Origin: Casuarius casuarius
Taxonomy: Eukaryota; Chordata; Aves; Casuariiformes; Casuariidae
Reading direction: 5' to 3'
Length of the DNA stretch: 64,000 nt
NCBI GenBank assembly: GCA_003342895.1
Contig: PTFA01000311.1
Location: 935,804-999,803, forward strand
Under the pieces are notes generated by a model. The model had not been told where the DNA came from, ran no database searches, and saw nothing but the letters and a program-made list of their open reading frames with translations. Made by a program: the position numbers and the translations under genes. Shown here piece by piece: positions 48,901 to 63,689 of this stretch; the stretch's first letter is position 1; each line of letters opens with the position of its first letter.

Positions 48901-51900
48901 TTTATTTTCTTAAACAAGTACAAGATGGATGTAAAACATTATAAAATGCTATCAAATCTTTTATGACTTTGCATAGAATCCAAAGTTCCAGAGTGTAAGT
49001 GACATGATAAACAGATTTGGGATTCCCTATCATGGACTAAAAGAAGTTAAACTTAGGGATGAGACAGGGAAAAGAAAGGAAGCTTGTGTGTATGTTTAAG
49101 ACTTACTTAACTCCATATTCCACATCCTTAAACCAAAAAGGACAGCTTTTTTTTTCCCCTATATATAGACACATACAAAAACTTTAAGATTCATAGAGAC
49201 ATACAGTTAGTTTTCTTATTTTCATATTTCTGTGCTTCCCTTTCTAGGGAAGGAGTACTTGTAATCCAGGGTAATATTTTTGGATATATCCAGAAAGAGC
49301 TTGAAGAACTACAAGTCTTATAAGATGTCTTACAATTACTTTCCAGACCATTGGGAATCGTTTTTTCCAGACACTTTCATGAGACCTTAGGAGGTAGGGC
49401 CATTGCCATTGAGATTGCCATGAGAAACGTCAAGGGCTCAAGTATTTATAACAAACAAGCCCCACTGCTCACACAGCAAAAACTATACACTTCTCACAAG
49501 AAAACCAGAAGTCAGGATACCCTTTAGGTTTTTCATACTGAACTGGAAGATAGTTGAAGAATGAAAATGCATGAAAGGATGGATCGTCATCTGATGCCTC
49601 TCTCCCCCACACTTTTCAAAATCCTCCCATATATAGTCCCTGAATCTCATCCCAACTTTTCTGCACATACACTTCCCACACTATGACAGGTGTTTCAGTG
49701 TTCTCCTCTGAATAGCTTGTGTTCTTTAAAACAACTCAACTCAAAACAAAGATGAAGAAGGAAATGCTAACAGTAGCTCTCATTCTTGGCACATCGTGAT
49801 AGAGCAGTCAGCTTGAGTCAGGAAACGATGAAGACAGCAGCAGAAAAGCAGAAGAACTGAAGACAGAATGGAACCTGAAGATATGAGTTGCTGGCTATGA
49901 AAAACAGGAGGAGTTTGGAGCCAAAATTAGGTAATATGAATTCCTACCCTTGAAAATGAGCATATCAGAAATCCCAAACAGTGGCCTGGATCATCTCAAA
50001 AATATCCAGACACCTGAAGACCACCCGTAAGGGAATCACCAAGGTCCATGACCAAGGTTTCTACACCTTATCTAGCAGACCTTATCTAGCACACTAGCAG
50101 AGCTATGTGGGGATCTAACTTATACCAGGGAACCAAAACTGCACAGCAGCACTCTGCTCAAAAGAATGCAAAAGCAGTTTGATGCTACTTTTATATGTTC
50201 TTCCTCATATGTGCTGTCCTTATCTCAGCCAAGACAGCTGTTCACATCACTGAAGCTGCCTTGGTGTTGTAGTTTTTCCAGCATGACATGCTCCACACTG
50301 CACACAAATGTGATTATGTCAATAAACAGCACATTGACAAAGGAATGAATTAGGGACACACACTCACTTTGTATTGTCTAGGAATAATGATGTATTTACT
50401 TTACTCTACCACTGTGAACTTAAGAGTCACATCCCCTAGATTATTAAGAAAACAGGCACAGATTTGCTCTTGCAGTGGGAGCATTATTTGTCCCACGCTC
50501 CACAGCTACAGCATATATGCTGAGTATTCCTGAACCATATGATGCCATTACAGCCTCACAGCTCTTACCCAGTTACCAGACTGTCCCAACCCCTAATGCA
50601 ATTACCTCTTTCCCTCCTTTTCTGCCTCCTGTCTTTTTTTCATGATTGTTTTCTGTTCAGTATGCATTTCCTTCCATCAGTGCCCATGGTAACACCCATA
50701 GAAATAGCAGCAGGCTAGACAGCAGCCACGAACAGCTCCTTAACCATGGAAACCTGCCAACATTTTTCACAAATATAATAATACGTGCCACAGAAGCAAA
50801 AAGCATAACAGCACTTATTCTCCCTCTCACACACTCTTGACATATTTTGTGGTAGCCAGAGCAATTTGTGAAAATGGTAAACCTACTCTCTGGCCTTTTT
50901 ACATGTATAAGCATATGGATGCACCTTATTGACATGTTCAAAGCTTCTAGGACTATAAATTCAACTAAATAGACACCTTCATGTTAGCCATCAAATAATA
51001 CTCGTGTCACCACGCTGTCAAAGATGATACTGTGATAAAGATGTACAACCGACCATCTGCCTCATGCTGAAAGGAGCACTGAAACAATTTCAAATTGGAG
51101 AATCTTGAAGACGCACACTGAATACGTAAAGTTCTCAGATACTGTCTCTTTCCCCAAAAGGAGGGGGCAGCACTGGAAGGTTTTTTGTTTTGTTTTTTAA
51201 ACTTTGGTTATGAGATTGCAGGGGGACGTGATCAAACCCCAAATAATTAATGATGGCAATTTGAAATCCTGCAGCGATTTCTTTTACGGTAACCACTGAT
51301 TGCATCCCAGAGTGTCTGTTTACTGAGAATGTCAAATGATTAAGTTTACAGTGGTGAATCAGAATGAGTAGCAGACCCAAGCTTATCTGGAAAGCAGCCA
51401 AACTATATTTAGAGTAGAAGATGTCAAATACTATAAAATACAATTGTGCATGCTATAAGAGGTTCCCACACAGGGACAGAGAACCTCTCAGAATGCAGCA
51501 GACAAGTGGTCCGTGTAGATCTAGACTTCACTCCCACACAGGTTTATATACACTCGAGAGAAAGGCACAAGCAACTCCATACCTGCCTGTTATTTGACAT
51601 TCAACTCTTCCCTTTTTTTCCCCTCTACGTCAATCTATTTAAAAGGAAGCTTATGCCTCAGAGCACAAGGATTCAAATCCCTTATTTAACAATCTGGTTC
51701 AGATCCTCAGTCATTGTTAAACAGTCCTTGTCGTCAGGTTATGTATTTTCATTTCAGTGTTTTCTACTATTATTTGGAATGTTTGGTCCTCTGCACAATG
51801 CTTTTCCTTTACAAATTCCTGTTAATTTACAGGCTATATGCCTGTGGATGCAACAAGCCTTCCACAAAAGTTTCTACCATGGAGACTTGCTAATGGCTGT

Positions 51901-54900
51901 GTTTTACATATTTTATATAGAGGATTGCATACCATAACAAGGAAGTGATTACTGTAATTGATAATACCACATTGGTAATCATGATGCTGTATTTTTAAGC
52001 TTCCAGAAATGTGCTTTTTATGTCACCAAGATCTAATGTGTTCTGTATAACCCAAGGTATGAATTTAAACAGATGCTATTATAATAGTATAAAACCTGCA
52101 ACATGCACACACGCAGGCTAACACCTTCCCATCAGTGTCCTTACACAGGGTTGCATAGACCTTCCCACATCTATCCAGTTATAGCCATATGACAAACAGC
52201 AGCACTCCTTTCAGAAGGGATTCAGTCCTTCACCTCCAACATCCCAAATTAATATTAACTTCTTTCCAAATCCCACTCTGAACTTCATAAACTGCCTCAT
52301 CCTTCTCTCACAGATCAGGTTAGAGGCTTATAACCTCAGTCAAAGGCATTGTAGCACTGTCAACTTCCAAACTGCACTTACTTACTTACATCAGCCAGGA
52401 TTCTCTCCTCAGCTTGACAGGGCCAAAGAAAAAGGTTCATAGGCAGAACTGAATGAACACACAGAATAGCTGGGAATCACATTATCTAAAGAGAGGTATT
52501 ATGAGAGGCAGCAGTTCCCAAATCAGGCTGTGACAGGAATCAAGGGACTTTCAATCACACAAAAGTAAGATGCAACTGTTCATCTGATCCACAGCATCTG
52601 TTGTCTCACTTCAAAAGAAACTATTTCTCTTACTGTTTTTACCAGCACTTGTAACTTCTAATTTGGGGAAGAAAAATTCAGTCTATCATCTCAGAAAGGG
52701 TCTGCTCCGTTCCAGACGCCATATAGACAAAAATTAGCATGAAGGTGAACTTCCACAGAAGACTGCAACAGCAAAACAACAAAATAGTTTCACTTGTATC
52801 ATTAGTCCTCACCAGATTCAGTAAGCCTTTCTACTCCTATAACATCATAAGGCTATTGTGGTTGGTGGGCAATTCATTATTCTCAGGTGTTTACTCATAG
52901 CACCTCAACTTGCAAGTTTAATGTAAAAATAGACTGGTTTTCTCTAAGTGCATGGACAGCGAGTTAGGCACCACCACCTACAGTGCTCCTTGGCAGGGGA
53001 TCTCCAGCATGACCTATGGGCCACCCCATAGTGATCTGTGAAACTTTTGTATGTGGCATGTAAAGGATTTAGGAGAGAAGGATTGTGCTGTGTTTCAGGT
53101 TAAAGTTATGGCCAACTTCAACGAATCCAGCTGATCACAGGCTGTAACAACCACAGGGCTCTTCCTGTTATGCTGGAAGCTGAGGGAGCATCTGGGCCCT
53201 CCAGGGGACAGCCCTGTCCACCAGTCAGAATACACAGTCCCATGACAGCATACTCAAGACCTCAGTGGCACCAACACCCTTCCTATTACCCTACAAGGTA
53301 GCTACATCCCTGACTGCAGGACAGGCTTGCTTCTGAGAGTGGTGGGAGTTGTGTATCTAGTCACTTGACTGGACACAAAAGCCTAAAATACCTAACAGCC
53401 AAAAAGAAAAAGGTCTGGAGAGCTCATCTCCTAAACTAGTCTTATCAAGGCCCCAGTAAACTGCCTTTCACATCCAGCTAAGCAGATTTTTATTAGGAAT
53501 ACGAATTTTGCTAGTCATCCAGGCAATATCATGATATACAAATCTGATCTGCTGGCCAAGTGGACTCTTCATTTCAAAGAGCAGCAGAGGCCTTTTGCCT
53601 TGGGAATAAGTTCAAGCCCATGTTTTTTTCAGTCCTTAGATTGCCTTTATCCTAAGGAAATAAGACACACAGCAAATACATTTTATACGGCATCTCTATT
53701 ACCCTGTCAGTGTTCACATTCATCAAAGCAATAAAGAGATGTATAAAAAAATTAAGCCTTTTGTTTTTTTTAATCTCGTTTTATAAATATAGCATAGTGG
53801 TTTACTCCTTTTATCAAAACCAGCCTGCAGCTCTCCCTAGTAATTGGAATGACTAAGTTACCATCCCAGAAATAACTGTAGAAGCTGTAATATCAAGTGA
53901 ACTGCAAAAAGTGGTATGTCTGTAGTTTCTAGCACTTCACTAATTACTGTCTGGGTAACAGAGCTGAACTTCTTCACAAAGCTTGCTGTTACCGTAGTAA
54001 TTTGCCCAATGTAGCCTAAGGACTCAGAGAACATGATACTTCTTTAGAAGTTAAAAGGGGGTTAATATCAGAGTACAATTTAAAGGATATAATTAAAATC
54101 TCACTCTCATGCTTTTCTAAGAAACTAATCTCTTAGGATTTTTGAAGAACAAAACCTAGCCAGACAGATGAGAAAGAAGTTCACTATGCAACGAAGTAGG
54201 AACATCAAGATAGAAATTAAATTTGTATGCTACCATTCTTGAGAAGTGAAAGTAACAACAAAGGGAAAGTGAGAATGTCATTGTAGGATTTGAAAGAGAA
54301 GGCTTTATTACTATTTTTCAAAACTAGCAATAGAATTGAAGATTATCCTAATGCTTTAAATATACCAAAAAATACAGAAAAAGCATTGCTTTGTCTGGAT
54401 TTCACATCCTTAAAAACAGCATCCTTGGACTGAGACTCAGGAGTTACGGAAGATTCCTTCTCGATATTCCTTCTCAAAAGCAGTTGGGAACACAATACAA
54501 CCCCTAAAATAATAAAGGCAAACACAAAAAACTAGATGGCAGAATCCAAAATGCTATGTGTTAACTTATATGTAAGCCAAGTTAGTTTCAAGTGCTTGGT
54601 ATATGTGTCTGGCCTCCAAGAAGCTGCAGTCCTTTCTAAAAGTGTAAACTGCAAGCATTTATTTTAACTTTAGAAAGCTGTTCACTTATCCTTGAACTAA
54701 AAGATGAGCTATCCAACATATAATTGATTTTGGTTACTTACTTAATTTTCCTTCTAGTGAATGCAGCAAGAGTGCCTGCCCCTTTGACTTTTGAAATACA
54801 GGATTCCAATTTAACAACTTTCCTGCCACTGCCATTAAAAGCATCTTTGATAGAAACAGTCAGGAGTTGATGCTGACTCAGGTGCACATAAGACTGATGA

Positions 54901-55785
54901 ATCAGTATAAGTACATAGAGGCTACCAGCACAAATGACTTTGCTGGAGGATGGGCACACTTCTTACACTGCAGCTGAACGTGCTGCAAACTGCTGGGGAA
55001 GGAGGCAGCATGCCTAATGTCTAATGCTATAGTAACTGACAATACTGCTGTACTAGAGAAAGTTAAGCCCAGTCCCAAAACAGCTCAGATCAGGCTGTGT
55101 CTACTATTTTCTTGGCCTTTAGGTCCAGAGCTCAGCTGGACCACTGTTCATCAAAAAACATCATGTCCACACGCATGGGAAGGGCATAATTCTCTGCAGC
55201 CTACTTCGCTGAGTCGGTGCTATCTGCCTGTTTCCTGTCTTGGCTGAGCAAAGCTAGATTCCCACTTCTCTTTTAAAGTTGTCTTGATTGTGATACAGGC
55301 AGTACACTGTCAGATTTCAGTGTTCATCTGAAACTTTAGTTAAAGGCATAGCTCTGTATCCACTTCCATTTACTAAAGATTGCCATCCTTCCCCTATCAT
55401 CTATTTGGAAAATGGAAAGCCAGTGGCTTACTGTGTATAAAGCAAGTGAATAGGCATAGCTTGTGAAGAGATCATTGAAAGGCAGCTTTTTGTCAGTGGA
55501 TTTGTTCCAGGCCTGCTTCCAAATTTCATTTACATCGTTCTAGATGTCTCACAGATATGGGACCAAAGCGAGGCACTGGAATGTCATCCATCCTCCTCCA
55601 GGTCAAGCAAGCACCAAGAATACGCTCATACGCTACACAGTGAAGTTGCATGCAGCTTTTCATCTCATACTAGAAGTTTCTGTGCTCAAAATCAGAAGCC
55701 TCCAGATTTGTTAAGTTTCATTCATGGATCACAAAGCCTACCCAACCTAACTGGAAGGAGACATGAAAAGAATGCTGCTGGAGAT

Positions 55786-55856
55786 GGGGGCGGGTGGGGG
55801 AGCGGCGCACGGGCCGGGCCAGGCCACTAAGAAATCTTGGGGGGGGGGGGGGGGGG
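55786..55856 (+). repeat. GC-rich patch with G18 run
   Basis: From 55786 the plus strand has several G runs close together, then a short CpG-containing stretch (AGCGGCGCACGGGCCGGGCC), then 18 G in a row (55839-55856). The surrounding sequence is AT-rich, so the patch stands out. Quadruplex formation is plausible from the G runs but not shown. The exact G count is uncertain. Confidence 0.85.
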
Positions 55857-57212
55857 AAATCCGCCTCAAAAGAGACTATTCATGTACAAGAGCTCAGTAC
55901 AAGGAAGGAAGAGTTCAACCTCAATTGTATGTGTGAAGACCTGAGAAAAAGGAGAGAAGCCCTGCTAGCTCAACAACCCTCCAAAGTCCTTTCTCCACAG
56001 CAAGCAGTTTGCAGAGGTAGAAACTATTCTCTCTGTATTGGGAACATGCAATCTTCTGGTGCAGAGTGGCAGGGAGGGTTAGCAGGCTTTATATAAAATG
56101 CTGAGCAAGTTGTATGCAGATAAAACATGGCCTGCTATTACTTTTAATGCAAGTATACCAAGCAGCACCACTGAACTCACTCAGAACAAAAGGAGAGATG
56201 AAGACAACACTGTAGGGTAGGGTGTTAAGCCAATGCAGGTAACCATTTCTTTGTTCTAACGAATCACAGGGCTTGTATTAAAATGCAGAGGATATGTGGT
56301 ATTAGGAGGACACAGGTGATGTTCATTATAGTTGTTAAAGAGACAGTGGAGAAATGAAAGAAGAAAAGGTCTGGGAATTGTAAATGCAAAACCAAAGTTA
56401 AAATTAGCACATACAAAGTGTCCAGAGCAAGGTATGACATGCCAAAAAATACCCCTGCAATAACCAAACATAATGTATTTCTTTCTCCCTGTAAGACACA
56501 GCTGAAAGATCACTGTAGCCCCACCATCCTGACAACTCTGCTGTAGCTGCAACCACACAATATCCACATTTTAGATAAACATCCTTGAACAGCAATCTAC
56601 TCAAGAGAATATTTGCAGTGAACAGAGAAGCAATCACCTTCCAAGAGAGATGTTTCTAGGAGCTGACTAACCAGCAGATCAGTATGACCACTTCATAGCA
56701 AACTTCAGTGTTTTCAAAACTGGTCCAATTTGAACAGCAGCTGTAATGTCCTCAACAGATCTGCTAACATCCACAGAGAGAAGCACCTGACTTTTTCACA
56801 AGGGACCTATGTAGCATAAGAATCAATAGATGTTAATGCTTATACACGCAACAGCTCACGTCAGTTATGTTAGTACCTTGGATCGTAAATAGCAGACAAG
56901 ACGTTCAGGCACCCTTAGCACAAGAAGGACAGTGTCCAAGGAGGGAGAGGTGGATCTCAAGAGGCTGGAGCAGCTTGTTGACATATTCAGCACTTCATGA
57001 ATCCCATTTTCAAGAACAGTAACAATTCACATTCAAATTCTTGACCCTTTAGTCATTGTTTTACAGCACAGGAAGGCTTCATACCCAGATTTCTCAGAGG
57101 TATTTTAGGGGTTTAAATCTCACTATCACGTAGGGGCCTTTGCAGATCAGCACCTTCACGTGTAACAAGGGGATTTTCAAGCATACCTTATTCCCATTGT
57201 CTCCAGTGGGAT

Positions 57213-57246
57213 TAAAAATCATAAAAATCATAAAAGTCATAAAAAT
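57213..57246. repeat. AAAAATCAT-type short tandem repeat
   Basis: Three to four imperfect copies of a 9-base unit (AAAAATCAT, one unit with G in place of T). Confidence 0.85.
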
Positions 57247-57500
57247 GTAGGACAGGACTAAATATAGAATAAGACCTGTCAGAGATGGTCTATCTTGAGG
57301 AATTTCTTTGGGCTGACTATTTTAAGTACAGCTATATTTAACTGTATAGTTGACTTTACAGTTCAAAAGTAGTCCCTATTATCAAGCCTAAAATTCTTGC
57401 TGTACAGTATTTCTTGCTCTCTGCAGGATAGTGGGTAGCTGATCACCCCCATTTCTATAGGAGCCTTGAAATTTTACACTCAGACTTCGACTTCAGTCAC

Positions 57501-57516
57501 TTTTTTTTTTTTTTTT
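57501..57516. repeat. T16 homopolymer
   Basis: Sixteen T in a row, with no associated element recognised. Confidence 0.95.
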
Positions 57517-59707
57517 AAACCAAGAGCACAATTCCCTCATACTTCCTTTATAGAGCATGTTTCTAAAAATCTTTCAGTGTTATGACCTCTGAATCTGACA
57601 GTGTCTTTCTGGAAGGTTTCAAAACTAAACACAAGAATTCAGTAACAGCTAACCAGCACCAAAAGGTGCAATTGTCTTGTATACAACTATCCTGTTTAGA
57701 AGTCCTGGACAGCATCTCCCCCACCACTAGAGCATCATATTGACAGTCTATAATCTCCTTTAACAACTAGATCTCTTCCAGATCCTCTTTCTCCACTCCC
57801 CCACCAGCTTCTTCAACCATTTTAAGAAGTATGTCTCACATTTACCCTTTCACTGTTCTCTGAGATGACACCCATCCTCCAAGATTCCTTATGAAGTAAC
57901 TACTAAAGGTACAAGACCTCCTCTGACTCACTCTTTGAGCATCCCTCAAAGACAGTGTGCCAATTTGAATGAACTTGCTTTTTAGCCTTTTGGAAAGTTT
58001 CCTTAAAATTTTTCTCTTTTTTTTTGGAACAGACTTAGTCACAGGTTATTGAGTTATTGCCACCACAAGATGCAATTGTAGATCACAGATGTGCTCAAGC
58101 CAGACTTATGCAGCTTAGCTAGCTCAGTTTCAGTCACTGTGCTCTTATGGAGGCTCAGAGTTATCCATTTCACATCTCAGAGTAGATCCTAGATAATCAC
58201 AGCTACATATTCCTCTTGGTGTACAAACAGTACAATTCTCAGTTCCCAGGTTCTCTGTCAGATATCTCCTGAACCATCAAGTATCTTTGAAAACAGGACC
58301 TTTATGTCAGCCTAGGCGAGATTTGTGGCATTGTCTGAACACAACAAAATGCGAATAGGAGGGTCATTAGTCCACAGTGTTTATATAGACTCCCTTCACG
58401 TGTCTAGGGTAGAAAAAGCAAAAAAACTCAGTATATTTGTTTTCAGAAGAATCTGAAGTTTATCACATTGCATTCTAAGTTGTATAAGCAGGTACTGCCT
58501 GTAAATGTATTTGACCACATCCCCAGGAGTATATCACTAAAAATTCAAGAAAGTAGACTTTAAGAACATTGACCAAAGATAGAGGAAAACAACAAGAAAT
58601 GCAGAGTCTGTGACCTTACCACTTGAGGAAGGTTTAAATGCCTAACAGAAGACATCTTTGTGGTAACACAGTTCTCTCTTAACAAGCAATTATAACTTCA
58701 CAGCAGTTTGGACCAGATAATTTAGAACTTCAGTACTTTTAGGACTTGAACAGAATCTTTGTGCAATTAAGCAGTTTATTTCTTGATTAGCAATGAGTTT
58801 AACAAGCACAGGTGGCATGCAAGGAAATATGAAAGTGTGGGCTTTTGAAAAGTGAGTTAATTAAGGGACTGATTATTTTAATAATTTAGGTAGGTAGTTG
58901 TGCCCAGCTGTCCTGAGTCAGAATGGGAACTTTTCACAAGCAACTCAAGGAGGGGAAAGGTAACCCTCTCTGTACAACTAGGAAAGATACCGACATTCAA
59001 AGACCTCAAGTGACAAATCATTCTCTAGCTATATATAGTCAAAACTTTATCAAACACAAAATGGTCCTGAAGCCATTCAAGGCTTTTGTGAACCCTGACC
59101 ACAGTTGATGTATAAGGTCTTTAGGTTCAGAGCCGAGAAGGAGTCATATTCTTTAAATGCAGAAACAGGAAACAAAGATGAACACGGGAGTGCAGAGGGG
59201 AACGTCACTAAACAATGACTTGGAAACAGGAACTGGTATTTCTGTTACCATCCCTCATGGAAGAGTTTGGGGACAGTATTGTTAAAGTACAGGCCAAGAG
59301 GAAGGGGGTCAGTGCTCTACAGCTATGTTTACGCTAGTAAACTGGCCAAGGCACAGGTATGAGCACTGCATCGTACTACTGCTTGTTGGCACACTGCCTG
59401 ATGCCGATTTGGTCCATGCCACCCAGCTCTCTCCCTGGCAACACGAGGACCTGGTTACGGGAGAGAACACAAGTCAGAGCGTGATTCTTACAGGCAGCAT
59501 GGATGATGGGGGAATAGTGGGGAAAGGCAGGAATTAACCCTATAGATGGGAACAGACCACAGCAGAGGACCTGGCCTATTTTATTTACTGATACAGATGT
59601 AGCTCACAGAAGTACTGGAAGTATAGGGATAATTGCTTCTGCTTCTAAGAGATGCCACGTGCTATAAAAGTTATAACAGTTTCCCTGGCCTAGAAAAAGA
59701 TTAACAT

Positions 59708-59840
59708 TTTTTATTTTTGACATGGATGAGTAAGCAGATAAGGAAGGCAGTTCCCAAATATAGCACCTTATGCAAGAGGACACAGCAAGAAAGTGCGATC
59801 AGGCCTTCTCCCTCACACAGACCACAGCAGTGCTTGCTTG
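59708..59840 (-). repeat. Ancient MIR/CORE-SINE-like fragment
   Basis: The plus strand reads CATGGATGAGTAAGCAGATA, then CCTTATGCAAGAGGACACAG and CAAGAAAGTGCGATCAGGCC. This follows the antisense MIR-type consensus ('cagatgagtaaactgaggc ... cttgcccaaggtcacacagcaagtaagtggcagagccagg') over more than 100 bases. It is the longest MIR-like match in the second half of the window. Confidence 0.5.
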
Positions 59841-62800
59841 TGCTGAAGCTTATGAGCCAAATGGTATTGCCCATTGTCGGTTCAATGACTGACAATGTCA
59901 GTTGTTATTCTTTAAAGATCCCTGAAGTATTCCAACAAGGAGAAAAAAAACCAACCAAACAAACAAAAACAACAACAACAAAAACACACCACACTATTTT
60001 GCCAGATATGAAATATCTGAGAAATTTGCAACTGAGCATTTCTGGTGGTAATGGGCAGTATAGCAGTACTACAATAGTACTGCGACTCTGAACACATACA
60101 ACAGTAAACACTACCAAGTTATTAAATATGAGACTTACACACCCTGTTGCATCTCTGCCTACCTATTCCCCAGTCCCACAGTGACACCTTCTCTTCATTC
60201 CAGCAGCAGGCTGGAGAAACAGGGGCCATACCCCAACCTCACACCTCCCAGCACAGGAATTTCTCTCTCCACAAAGAGCAGCAGTAGAGCAAAGCTGTCA
60301 CACATATAGGAACAGTGGGGAAGAGGGCTCTTTGTACAAGTAGAGAGATACAATACTGTGGAGAATAAGGAGGAGCCTCTAGGAATCCCCATGAGAAGGT
60401 GGTGAGGGGAAGGACTTTCCCAGGGCTGGAAATCTTGTCCAATAGGGGAAGTTCTGGCTCCCAATCAAGATCAGCTGGAGACGATACAGTTAGTGAAGGG
60501 AAACAGACTTCCACCCTTACACTTAGCTCTCTATCCAAGAGATCAGTGGCATTGTGATGCCTGCTGCTATTAGAATATTTGTCTTGGAATCAGCATCATC
60601 CAAGAATTTGTGTAGTATCACTCATTAACAATTTGGAGAGATGAGTTCCACAACAGTTAGCTGGCCAGCTCTGGGACACGGTTCAGATGATGTGTGATAC
60701 TCGGTTGGAACAGGGACAAGCAGTGACCAAATAGCTAGCTATTTGTGTCATTACACTATTATACCCCGCCTGATTTTATGTAGGTCTCTTACTAAAAGCA
60801 TCTCCTCTGGATCATTTCAAACTTTTCCTGGCAAAGGTTTCTTGGAAAGGCACTCCAGACAAGGGATACTTGTTTTTATATATTCTGTTCAGCATCAACA
60901 CTGAGTATTAATGAAAGTTTTGTTAAACTACAGGTCTGTTCGAACTGTCGGCGTTGTGAGACACAGCAGTCCCAAAGCAGTCAAACTGCCTGTCCCTGGC
61001 TTTCCACCTTACTCTGAAAAAATACTCATAAAACTGAGTCACCTCAAAACACAAGCCACTATGTAAGATGAGAAGTATTGCAGGACAATTCAAGTTTTAG
61101 AGGATTTCTGGTTTAATGGTCATAGCCCCAGAAGATGAAATTCAAGACCTGTGGTTTAACAACATTTTTCGTAATATTAAGTGTTGATGCTGAGCAGAAG
61201 AGAACATGCTTTTAGGAATATACTTTAATAGGCCTACATAATGCTGAGCATGAATCATGTGCATCTACAGTAACCACTATCTCAGTTAACACTGATGAAA
61301 ATGTCAGCCATGGCTCACTCCCTAAGTCATTGTCTCGTCCAAGAACAGCACAGTCCAGAGATTTCTATCAATTTCAAAAGGATCTGAGCCTTCAATTTCG
61401 GCCAGTCCTTCTCATTTCTTCAGGAATTACCTTTCTATTATACCTTTCCATGAAACTGTACAGTTGCTCATGTGTAATGAGGAATCACTAAGATATATAA
61501 AGGCAAATAATCAGGTAACTTAGCAAATTATAGGTTGATTCAGGTCTCCAGATCCATTGGCCTGGAACTCTTTGCCAGATATCAAACCACTTAGCCCTAT
61601 TTCCACCATGCCCTCTCTATTCATTTAGAGAATTATCTCACACAAAATGTACTAAAGAATGTACTGGGCAGACTTCTACACCAAATGATTGTTGCAGAAG
61701 ACCAGAATGCATTTTTTGAAGGATGTGTGCTCAGGATATCCTCCAGGCTAAGAAATAAGACCTCATGACTGCATCTTTTTTTACTTTGCAGTCCTAGGTC
61801 TCCGAGTATATTATCTTATTTGTTGAGCTAATTGTCTACTATGAGATATGAATGCATTGTTGACAAGACATCTTCCTTCTTGGGAAGTGCCACTCAGATT
61901 CCTAGATGTTCTCAGATGAAAGAACAGTGGAAACAAGAACGTGCGACCTCATAATTGTGACCATAATAAATGAAGCAATCAAAATAGTCATCTGGTGACA
62001 AGCAAAGGACAAATTCACTTTTCCATCAGCAGCACCCAAAGTTACAGAGCATAGCTCCCGAAATCTCTTGCAAAATGCATTTAAGGCTTGTTCAGTAAAA
62101 GATGCAAAGCAAGAGGCAACATGTTCTACAGAGAGAACACACCAGAAGCCTATAAAATACATGGTCCAATAAAACAACTTATGGCAAAACTAAATTTGTC
62201 TTGGCACTAACAGATTTTATTAGAATTTTTCCCCAATTTACCTTACAGCTTCCAAGAAAGAGCAGGATCATTGTGGAGAAAAAGAATTTTTTTTTCCCAA
62301 GAAAACATTCCTATGAGAGTTGGGTTGTTTTTTCCTCATTAGTTAGGAAAAATAAGACAGTTATACACATCACTAAGAGAAACACACAAAAACACAAAAG
62401 AGAAATGCCCATATGTTACTAAAGCAAACAGATACCAGTACACTTATTTCCTTGCTGGCCTTTGTATGTTAACTCTTTCCTCATCAACAAGACCTACAGC
62501 ATGACTATAGTTAACATAGAAAGAGTGTAAGAGTCAAAACAAACTGTATCTCAAAAGAAGAGAATATACCAGTAGCAGATGGAGAGAGCAGTAAACCTTA
62601 AAGGTGCTGGCAGGCCCCAGTTCTCTACTCTACCATTTCTGAGCAAGTTGCTGTTCAGAGCTACGAGCATGTGCATATAATGGCCAAGAACTCTGGGAAC
62701 TTACATTGCCAGCATTATCTCTTGAGAGGTACCTTTATCAAGTGTGCAAACTCAAAGGACATAAAATTATAGCTGACTCTCACAACTAGGGAGTGAGCTT

Positions 62801-63689
62801 CCTTTCCTCCAACTCAGGTGGCACTCTCAGGGACAAATACTATTCTTGGAAGGAAGTTTACCTTTTATTTTTCATCATGGAATTTAAGCTGAGGCTTAAC
62901 GAACTGCTTAGTAGCCATTACACAGCAAAGAACAAAGAATACAAAGTGTTGGTGACCAGCTCTACCTCACACTCACCACTTCATAGATCTAAAGCCTTTA
63001 CATTGACTTTACCAGGAAGGAAGTTGAGCTTCTCCACCCCCTTACAGCCCAGGCAACAGGTTTGAGTGCATCTCATTATAATGTACTGTTGAAGCTGGGT
63101 TTAAATAGGGTAATAGATTAAATACCTATTAACTGGAAGTCAAAGGGCACAGCAGTGTTAATCATGCAATCAGGATGCCCTTAAGCCATCACAGCAGCAG
63201 GTTTTAATTGAGTTTTCTGTTAAGCCAATTCTTCCTTTGTGATTTATGATGAAGAAATGAAACAGCCCTATTTTGAAATGCTATTATTTAGCATGAGCTT
63301 AAAAAAAATTTCTGTACTGAGAGTTTTCATATTATCTAAACTAGCTAACAGTATCTTAATGTCTCTGCCAAAGAAAGTCTAGAATAGCTCCTCACACCAG
63401 TTTATCTGTGTGCAGCAACTGTAATAGTAATCTGCCTCAGTGCAGTAGCTACTGGAGGGATTTGAAAGTGCCCCAGCCTCAGGCTTGAAAGAATCTGAGA
63501 CAGTAATGCACCACTACAAAACTAGAGCCTATTACTGCACATAGCTGCACTGAATTTGCATTTGAATGCTGTTGCTGCAACAGTCACACAGGAATTTTAC
63601 CACCCCAAACCGTACAATTAAGGTTCAGGCAAAAAAACTCAGATTTTATTCCACACAGACACCTAAACTGAGGAAGTACTTACTGCTGA
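59841..63689. other. Non-coding sequence
   Basis: No gene recognised. It holds an A/C-rich low-complexity tract at 59943-59990. Open frames at 60195-60538 (minus) and elsewhere are short and have no domain. Confidence 0.5.
59943..59990. repeat. (CAA)n/(CAAA)n low-complexity tract
   Basis: About 48 bases of A with regularly spaced C, mainly CAAA then CAA units. Confidence 0.85.

Larger units (their letters stand above)
41417..55785. other. Non-coding sequence, no CR1
   Basis: No gene, RNA or CR1 recognised. Apart from a MIR-like fragment at 44764-44862 and simple repeats, I see nothing I can name. The 163-codon open frame at 51446-51937 (plus) has no domain or codon bias that suggests a gene. 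The patch 43440-44220 has overlapping open frames on both strands, also unsupported. Confidence 0.45.
55857..59707. other. Non-coding AT-rich sequence
   Basis: No gene or recognisable transposon. Short open frames only. It contains the tandem repeat at 57213-57246 and a T16 run at 57501-57516. Confidence 0.5.

Noticed and set aside
51446..51937. 163-codon plus-strand open frame
   Set aside because: No recognisable domain, unusual codon mixture and no homology that I can see; expected by chance in 64 kb.
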